64,000 nt of DNA from an uncultured Kiloniellaceae bacterium. GTDB lineage: Bacteria > Pseudomonadota > Alphaproteobacteria > Kiloniellales > Kiloniellaceae. Shown here one piece after another: positions 61,315 through 64,000 of the stretch. Both the position numbers and the translations under genes were made by a program. The notes beneath the pieces were generated by a model. The model did not search any database. It had not been told where the DNA came from and saw nothing but the letters and a program-made list of their open reading frames with translations. Each line of letters begins with the position of its first letter. The first letter of the stretch is position 1. The stretch lies in NCBI GenBank assembly GCA_947500035.1, contig CANMQP010000019.1, positions 62,001 to 126,000 on the forward strand. The letters run 5' to 3'.

Positions 61315-62058
61315 CTAGTCGATCGCAGACATGGCCGTGCCCAGCAGCTGCCGCAGCTCCGCCGATTCCTCACGCCCCATGGCCGCACGAAACGTTCGCT
61401 CGGCCTGCTGCCAGGCCGGAAAGGCCCGCTCAACGACCGCCTGACCATCAGGGGTGATCGCCACAGCGCGGCTGCGCCGGTCCGGGCCGGGTTTTATGCG
61501 CAGCCAACCGGCAGCCTCGAGGGGCTTTAGGTTCCGCGTCAGAGTCGTACGCTCCGTATCCAGGAGTTCGGCAAGATCCGTGATGCTGATATCTTCATTG
61601 CGCAGGAGATTGGCCAGAAGCGAGTATTGCGTGAGGCGCAAACCAAAGGGTTTTAAGGCCTGATCATAGACCTGTGTCACCCGCCGGCTGGCCCGGCGCA
61701 GCATCGCGCAGGTGCAATAACTGGTCCGCGAACCGCCAATCGCGTTCAGCAGAGTCTCGCGCTCCTTTGCGCCAACCGCAAGTCGAGCCGGAATGCCATC
61801 CTTTTCCATAAGCGGCCGATCTGCACGACCCGGATCTGGGCTACCCGGATTTGGGCCACCTGGATTTGGGCCACCTGGATTTGGGCCACCTGGATTTGGG
61901 CTACTGGGACTTGCAGCTGCATCCGCAAGATCGGCGCGCGGCGCCTGGCTCCGCTCTCCAGATTGACCACGCCGGGATCGGGGTCGACCGGACTGGGGGT
62001 GGCCGGATTGGCGCGCGCGCTTCCCACGGCCTCTGGCTTCATCTTCTGCTTTTCCCAC
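61315..62058 (-). CDS. MarR family transcriptional regulator with repetitive Pro/Gly-rich N-terminus
   Basis: 247 residues from GTG 62058. About 80 N-terminal residues are low complexity: Arg/Gly/Gln/Ser-rich, then (NPGGP) repeats encoded by the 15-bp tandem repeat. The MarR domain follows (CAMLRRASRRVTQVYDQALK, LTQYSLLANLLRNEDISITD, LLDTERTTLTRNLKPLEAAG). ATG 61809 would give a normal-sized MarR protein, but the operator and promoter sit by the distal GTG. Divergent from the MFS gene with a palindromic operator between. Confidence 0.85.
   Translation of the reverse strand: MGKAEDEARGRGKRARQSGHPQSGRPRSRRGQSGERSQAPRADLADAAASPSSPNPGGPNPGGPNPGGPNPGSPDPGRADRPLMEKDGIPARLAVGAKERETLLNAIGGSRTSYCTCAMLRRASRRVTQVYDQALKPFGLRLTQYSLLANLLRNEDISITDLAELLDTERTTLTRNLKPLEAAGWLRIKPGPDRRSRAVAITPDGQAVVERAFPAWQQAERTFRAAMGREESAELRQLLGTAMSAID
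61831..61905. repeat. 15-bp tandem repeat, five units, within the MarR gene
   Basis: Five near-identical 15-mers of the form TGGATTTGGGCCACC, coding NPGGP on the minus strand. Units 3 and 4 are identical; the others differ at one to four positions. The in-frame length allows copy-number change without frameshift. Confidence 0.92.
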
Positions 62059-62081
62059 TGTCGTTGACCATCCCGTGCATA

Positions 62082-62102
62082 TACACTAGTGTAATTACAC
62101 TA
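62082..62102. promoter_or_regulatory. Overlapping palindromes, probable MarR operator
   Basis: TAGTGTAATTACACTA at 62087-62102 is a perfect 16-base palindrome, and TACACTAGTGTA at 62082-62093 is another overlapping it. They lie 24-44 bases before the MarR GTG and about 90 before the MFS ATG, as expected for a MarR site controlling both genes. Confidence 0.8.
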
Positions 62103-62190
62103 TTATAAAGAGTGTCCGGGTTCCTGTCCATCGCGGCACTTTGTACGGCCCAACCGTCCAACTCTTGTTCCTTGGTCCTCTCCAGCCTGG

Positions 62191-63435
62191 ATGCCTGCGA
62201 TGAATTCTTCGACCGCCTCACCCACCACACCCTTCTGGCATACACCGGTCATTGTCATCATTGTCGGCTGCCTGATCGCCATGGTGGGCTTTGGTGTGCG
62301 CTCGGTCTTCGGTCTGTTTCTCGAGCCCATGACCTTTGCCAGAGGGTGGGACCGAGAGACCTTTGCCCTGGCCATGGCGATCCAGAATTTACTCTGGGGG
62401 ATCGGTGTGCCGATCGCTGGGGCACTAGCGGATCGTTATGGTCCTTCGCGTGTGCTCGCGCTGGGCGCGGTTGTCTATGGCGCGGGCGTCTGGGGCATGG
62501 CCGCCGCCGAGAGCGGTCTGGAACTCCACCTCTTTGGCGGGATCCTGACCGGACTGGGCGTTGCGTTCACCGCCTTCTCGATCGCCATTGCAGCGATTGC
62601 GAAAGTCGTCGGCCCTGAACGCAGGTCGCTTGCGCTGGGCCTGGGCACGGCCGCGGGCTCCTTCGGACAGGTGGTCTTTTCGCCTCTGGGCCAGGCTTTC
62701 ATTGCGAATTTCGGCTGGCACTCCGCCCTCCTGATTCTGGCAGCCTCAGCTTTGCTGATCATCCCGCTCGCCTTCTGCCTGCCGCACATCACCACCGGCA
62801 AGGGTGAAGCGCACAGCGATCAAACCCTGCGCGAGGCCTTGCGGGAGGCAACCGAACATAAGGGCTTTATTCTGCTGACCATCGGGTTCTTTGTCTGCGG
62901 GTTCCATGTCGCCTTCATCACGGTGCACTTCCCCGCCTATGTGCAGGACCTGGGCCTGGGCGCAGAGGTGGGAGCCTACGCCATTTCCCTGATCGGTCTG
63001 TGCAATATTATCGGCTCTTTCCTCTCGGGCGCGGCAGGCCAGCGCTGGAGTAAGAAATGCGGCCTCAGCACGATCTACTTCGCGCGCGCCATTGCCATCA
63101 CGGCCCTCCTTCTGCTGCCCAAGACAGAGGTTACGATCTATGCCTTTGCCGCGGTCATGGGCATTCTCTGGCTCTCCACGGTGCCCCTTACCACCGGCAT
63201 CGTCGCCCAGGTCTTTGGCGTGCGCTATATGGCGACGCTGTTCGGCGTTGTGTTCTTCAGCCACCAGGTCGGCAGCTTCCTGGGCGTCTGGCTCGGCGGT
63301 TACCTCTATGACAGCATCGGCACTTATGATCCGGTCTGGTGGGCGGGCATTGCATTGGGCCTCCTGGCCGCCGCAATCCACCTGCCGATCGATGAAAACC
63401 CGCTGGTTCGCAAGGCAGCCGCAGCTGCCCAGTAA
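62191..63435 (+). CDS. Major facilitator superfamily transporter (OFA/monocarboxylate-like)
   Basis: 414 residues with twelve helices. GVRSVFGLFLEPMTFARGWD and ALADRYGPSRVLALGAVVYG (loop 2-3) resemble OxlT/monocarboxylate-type MFS proteins; PLTTGIVAQVFGVRYMATLF is in the second half. ATG 62200 is an alternative start. Control by the divergent MarR protein is likely. The substrate could be an organic acid or aromatic acid. Confidence 0.9.
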   Translation: MPAMNSSTASPTTPFWHTPVIVIIVGCLIAMVGFGVRSVFGLFLEPMTFARGWDRETFALAMAIQNLLWGIGVPIAGALADRYGPSRVLALGAVVYGAGVWGMAAAESGLELHLFGGILTGLGVAFTAFSIAIAAIAKVVGPERRSLALGLGTAAGSFGQVVFSPLGQAFIANFGWHSALLILAASALLIIPLAFCLPHITTGKGEAHSDQTLREALREATEHKGFILLTIGFFVCGFHVAFITVHFPAYVQDLGLGAEVGAYAISLIGLCNIIGSFLSGAAGQRWSKKCGLSTIYFARAIAITALLLLPKTEVTIYAFAAVMGILWLSTVPLTTGIVAQVFGVRYMATLFGVVFFSHQVGSFLGVWLGGYLYDSIGTYDPVWWAGIALGLLAAAIHLPIDENPLVRKAAAAAQ

Positions 63436-63668
63436 CGTAATTGACCCAGTTTGGACCGGGTTCACCTCACTGCAATTGAAGGGGTGACAGGCGCCTCCGA
63501 TTGCGCTAGAAAAATCTCGCGCCGATTTGTCTCAGCTTGCGGGCGCGGAAGAAATGCAGCTAAACCGAGAGGCTTACTCCGCCTTTTCTCAGTTGCCCCT
63601 TCCCCGCAGATGTCTCCGTAAAAGCTGGCCGCCCGGCGCGATTTGGAAGCCAAACCGCGAGTAGAGCC
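63436..63668. other. Intergenic region after MFS gene
   Basis: 233 bases. A weak inverted repeat around 63443-63464 (ACCCaGT/ACcGGGT) may form a hairpin after the MFS stop. Otherwise nothing recognisable; minus-strand frames here are not convincing. Confidence 0.4.
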
Positions 63669-64000
63669 ATGAATGCGCCCGATATTTCGATAAACGCCAG
63701 GATTTCAGCGGAACGCAAAATCGACACCCCGGAACCCGGCCTCGTCACACCTGAGCGAAACGGACAGGGCCTTGACGACGTAGCGGCCCTCTTCCCGGGT
63801 ATGGAAGTCTATCATGACCTGCGCATTTCAGGCCGGGGGGATGCTCAACTCCTCTGTAGTGTCTCGCATATACTGAATGGATCGGGCGCAAAGATCGTGA
63901 GCTTCTCCCTTCGGACTTCAGACAACGGCCGGAGCAACATCAAATGCCGGCTCTCGGGCGTGACCTCGAAAGACGCCAACGAAATCGTCGAACAGCTGTT
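63669..64000 (+). CDS. Hypothetical protein, possible ACT-like domain (3' end outside window)
   Basis: Starting at ATG 63669 the frame stays open for 110 codons to the window edge. The first 45 residues are linker-like. From ATG 63801 the sequence MEVYHDLRISGRGDAQLLCS, then GAKIVSFSLRTSDNGRSNIK and GVTSKDANEIVEQL, shows the beta-alpha-beta spacing of ACT-like small regulatory domains. Because the C-terminus is cut I cannot assign a role, and either ATG could be the start. Confidence 0.55.
   Translation, partial: MNAPDISINARISAERKIDTPEPGLVTPERNGQGLDDVAALFPGMEVYHDLRISGRGDAQLLCSVSHILNGSGAKIVSFSLRTSDNGRSNIKCRLSGVTSKDANEIVEQL

Noticed and set aside
1-64000. tRNA, rRNA, CRISPR, prophage or insertion sequence
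   Set aside because: I looked for cloverleaf ends, regular spaced repeats, transposase or integrase motifs and found none that hold up.

Overview
The window is a GC-rich, gene-dense chromosomal segment. It looks alphaproteobacterial, most likely Rhodospirillales in the broad sense. The reasons are the gene families present (LOV histidine kinase, CIA30-like protein, several LysE exporters, AzlCD), a propionyl-CoA carboxylase cluster with an ScfR/PccR-type regulator, and sites of the alphaproteobacterial LexA form GTTC-N7-GTTC. The genus cannot be fixed from sequence alone. There is no phage, insertion sequence, CRISPR array, rRNA or tRNA that I can recognise. Most of the window is ordinary chromosome; the interest lies in its regulatory wiring.

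Layout. 1-2475: end of an oligopeptide/dipeptide ABC ATPase pair and a coupled LysR regulator. 2496-7326: a small unknown gene, then an ABC ATPase/FtsX permease/HlyD adaptor efflux operon. 7610-10872: a NitT/TauT-type ABC importer and a Tat-type CIA30-like protein. 10869-16747: TspO, a WG-repeat protein, histidine phosphatase, DUF427, 6-phosphogluconate dehydrogenase and a DUF2007-like protein. 16785-26584: a propionate module (PrpE, methylmalonyl-CoA mutase, PccA, PccB, BioY) read leftward from a promoter shared with a divergent ScfR/PccR-like regulator.

26606-32057: small stress and detoxification genes. These are ArsR plus SRPBCC plus GFA, a VOC protein behind a LexA-like box, a GST, a secreted protein, a second SRPBCC protein, and an AhpD-like protein plus ECF41 sigma factor behind a perfect ECF41-type promoter. 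32213-43276: unknown secreted proteins, DUF4272 behind a second LexA-like box, an ArsR/membrane-SRPBCC/desaturase operon, VOC, a YcaQ-type DNA glycosylase probably starting at CTG, a CGNR protein, AzlC/AzlD and an MmyB-type XRE regulator. 43416-54892: membrane proteins, aldo/keto reductase with LysR, three LysE exporters, cupin, MAPEG, a glutamine-amidotransferase-like protein, LysR, GNAT, MFS, threonine-dehydratase-like enzyme, and a GDCCVxC/MerF mercury pair.

55092-58750: a leftward operon encoding a LOV blue-light histidine kinase, a single-domain response regulator and a chemoreceptor with a PilZ-like tail. 59307-64000: a GGCT-like protein, a heptamer repeat, a DCC thiol oxidoreductase with DUF4166, a MarR regulator with a repetitive N-terminus divergent from an MFS transporter, and a gene running off the end.

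How the parts work together. The propionate module takes propionate to succinyl-CoA, and BioY supplies biotin for the carboxylase. The threonine-dehydratase-like enzyme and the branched-chain amino-acid exporter may feed or relieve the same pathway. Several regulators sit beside strong palindromes that are probably their own operators. Noncoding structure is also notable: a 72-bp repeat occurs at both 38252 and 61185, and several long palindromes lie at 34853-35100 and 46452-46492.
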